Shown here: positions 62,877-64,000 of the stretch, piece by piece
Numbering within the stretch: the first letter of the stretch is position 1
Layout: every line of letters starts with the position of its first letter
Assembly: GCF_026016445.1 (NCBI RefSeq)
Contig: NZ_CP096147.1
Span: 2,516,501-2,580,500, forward strand
Direction of reading: 5' to 3'
Source: Cognatishimia activa
GTDB taxonomy: Bacteria; Pseudomonadota; Alphaproteobacteria; Rhodobacterales; Rhodobacteraceae
DNA: 64,000 nt
Made by a program: the position numbers and the translations under genes
The notes under the pieces: model-generated
The model's input: only the letters and a program-made list of their open reading frames with translations
Told to the model about the DNA's origin: nothing
Database searches by the model: none

Positions 62877-63452
62877 ATGTTTTACAAAGACGAACGGCTT
62901 GCGCTGTTCATTGATGGATCGAATCTATACGCGGCCGCGAAGTCGCTTGGATTTGACATCGACTACAAACTCCTTCGCACCGAATTCATGCGCCGCGGCA
63001 AACTGCTGCGTGCCTTTTACTACACCGCACTTCTGGAGAATGACGAGTATTCCCCGATCCGTCCTTTGGTCGACTGGCTGCATTACAACGGCTTCACCAT
63101 GGTGACGAAACCGGCCAAGGAATACACGGATAGCCAAGGGCGTCGCAAAGTCAAAGGCAATATGGACATTGAACTTGCGGTCAATGCGATGGAACTGGCA
63201 CCACATGTGGACCATATCGTGCTGTTTTCAGGCGATGGCGACTTCCGCCCGCTGGTGGAAAGCCTGCAACGTCAGGGCGTCCGCGTTTCGGTGGTTTCCA
63301 CAATCCGCAGTCAGCCGCCGATGATTTCTGATGAACTGCGCCGCCAAGCCGATAATTTCATCGAACTTGAGGGCCTGAAAGACGTCATAGGTCGACCACC
63401 GCGCGATCCAATGCCAGGTGAACCAGAAGCCGAATTCACGGCCGACCAATAG
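62877..63452 (+). CDS. NYN-domain (LabA/DUF88-like) protein
   Basis: 191-residue protein of the PIN-like NYN nuclease family. The acidic metal-site motifs are LALFIDGSNLY near the start, KGNMDIELAVNAM in the middle and VLFSGDGDFRPLVESL toward the end, all intact, so RNase activity is plausible. Single gene, followed by a good terminator. Confidence 0.92.
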   Translation: MFYKDERLALFIDGSNLYAAAKSLGFDIDYKLLRTEFMRRGKLLRAFYYTALLENDEYSPIRPLVDWLHYNGFTMVTKPAKEYTDSQGRRKVKGNMDIELAVNAMELAPHVDHIVLFSGDGDFRPLVESLQRQGVRVSVVSTIRSQPPMISDELRRQADNFIELEGLKDVIGRPPRDPMPGEPEAEFTADQ

Positions 63453-63460
63453 AAGAATAA

Positions 63461-63489
63461 AACCGGGGAATTCGAACCCCGGTTTTTTT
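63461..63489 (+). terminator. Rho-independent terminator after the NYN gene
   Basis: AAACCGGG/CCCGGTTT stem of 8 pairs, 9-base loop, and a run of seven T (three of them in the stem). Confidence 0.85.
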
Positions 63490-63554
63490 GTATCCTTTAC
63501 CAGAGACCGCTTCGCCCTTAGGACTTAAATTATTCCATCGTTTTAAGGTTTGTG

Positions 63555-64000
63555 ATGATTTCTGCCCAATTTCTCCTAACAGCTCTAGTTGTCGTCATTG
63601 CACCCGGAACTGGAGTAATCTTCACAATCGCCATGGGCCTTGGTCGTGGACCAAAGGCAGCGCTTTGGTCCGCAATTGGATGCACATTGGGTATCTTACC
63701 AGCGCTTCTCGCCGCCTCTCTGGGTCTTGCCGCAGTCATGCACACCAGCGCACTTCTCTTTAACACGATGAAATTCGCCGGCGTTCTTTACCTACTCTAC
63801 TTGGCTTGGCAGTCCGTAAAAGAGGGAGGATCGCTTTCGGTGCGCGCCGAGACCGACGCAAGCAGCGGCTGGACCATCTGCCGGCGCGCCGCGCTGATTA
63901 ATATTCTCAACCCTAAGCTCTCGGTGTTCTTTTTGGCACTCCTGCCGCCTTTCCTAAGTGGCACGCCCGCAACCGCAACAAGTGAGATGCTTCTCCTCGG
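63555..64000 (+). CDS. LysE-family exporter, N-terminal part (cut by window edge)
   Basis: About 148 residues are visible, starting at the ATG at 63555. Membrane segments and the motif VVVIAPGTGVIFTIAMGLGRGPKAA mark the LysE/RhtB family; INILNPKLSVFFLALLPPFL is the second conserved block. The usual Pro in the GPG motif is kept. The remainder lies beyond the right edge. The substrate is unknown. Confidence 0.9.
   Translation, partial: MISAQFLLTALVVVIAPGTGVIFTIAMGLGRGPKAALWSAIGCTLGILPALLAASLGLAAVMHTSALLFNTMKFAGVLYLLYLAWQSVKEGGSLSVRAETDASSGWTICRRAALINILNPKLSVFFLALLPPFLSGTPATATSEMLLL

Noticed and set aside
63464..63482. Minus-strand sequence resembling a tRNA T-arm (GGTTCGAATTCC-like)
   Set aside because: No acceptor, D or anticodon arms nearby, the stem pairs poorly as a T-arm, and a T-run follows on the plus strand; a terminator explains it fully.

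Overview
The window looks like chromosome of a marine Roseobacter-group alphaproteobacterium (Rhodobacteraceae). Support for this comes from the gene content: a TMAO demethylase with its TmoXVW transporter, heterotetrameric sarcosine oxidase genes, a methylsuccinyl-CoA dehydrogenase of the ethylmalonyl-CoA pathway, and the block recO/DUF1491/era/rnc/lepB/acpS/pdxJ/rsh/rpoZ in an order I recall from this family. I saw no rRNA, tRNA, CRISPR array, insertion sequence or integrase. No gap between genes exceeds about 260 bases.

Region 1 (1-12.2 kb) handles methylated amines. Minus-strand soxB-soxD-soxA (soxA runs off the left edge) would oxidise sarcosine. An IclR regulator and a divergent AtuA-family/DUF4387 pair of unknown function follow. 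Next comes tdm-tmoX-tmoV-tmoW (minus), which would import TMAO and split it to dimethylamine and formaldehyde. A divergent LacI-type gene shares an intergenic region with two palindromic operators spaced two helical turns apart. The TMA monooxygenase gene tmm is not in the window.

Region 2 (12.2-14.5 kb) carries two lipid A/LPS core genes, waaA and an lpxL-type acyltransferase. Region 3 (14.5-24.4 kb) is a sugar or glycoside locus: two xylose-isomerase-like TIM-barrel proteins, two Gfo/Idh/MocA dehydrogenases, a CUT1 ABC importer and a LacI regulator. Palindromes of the TGTAATCGATTACA type lie before both transcription units. No kinase or glycosidase is present, which makes an oxidative 3-keto route worth testing.

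Region 4 (24.4-41.2 kb) is an exopolysaccharide locus: galE, galU, an ExoY-type priming transferase, three glycosyltransferases, an ExoP-like co-polymerase with a degraded kinase motif, an ExoF-like export protein, a flippase, a polymerase-like protein, an acyltransferase and a sulfotransferase. It also holds an unusual SGNH hydrolase/Ig-like/SPRY-like protein. Gene orientation is mixed, several starts are GTG or TTG, and base composition seems more AT-rich than the flanks (judged by eye), so the locus may be of mixed origin.

Region 5 (41.3-48.7 kb) is a catabolic island: FCD-GntR regulator, Gfo/Idh dehydrogenase and isopropylmalate/tartrate-type dehydrogenase (minus), divergent from a tripartite tricarboxylate transporter (tctCBA), an ABM-fold monooxygenase and a lactonase-like metallo-hydrolase (plus). 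The substrate is probably a hydroxy-carboxylate or lactone.

Region 6 (48.8-52.6 kb) has a small winged-helix protein, a membrane protein, mcd, and a TetR/membrane-protein pair around a perfect 24-bp palindrome. Region 7 (52.6-64 kb) is the conserved housekeeping block, then a NYN-domain protein and a LysE-type exporter cut by the right edge.

A recurring design is that each of the three solute-binding-protein genes (tmoX, the CUT1 protein, tctC) is followed by a strong hairpin before the rest of its transporter genes. This would allow excess binding protein relative to the membrane parts.
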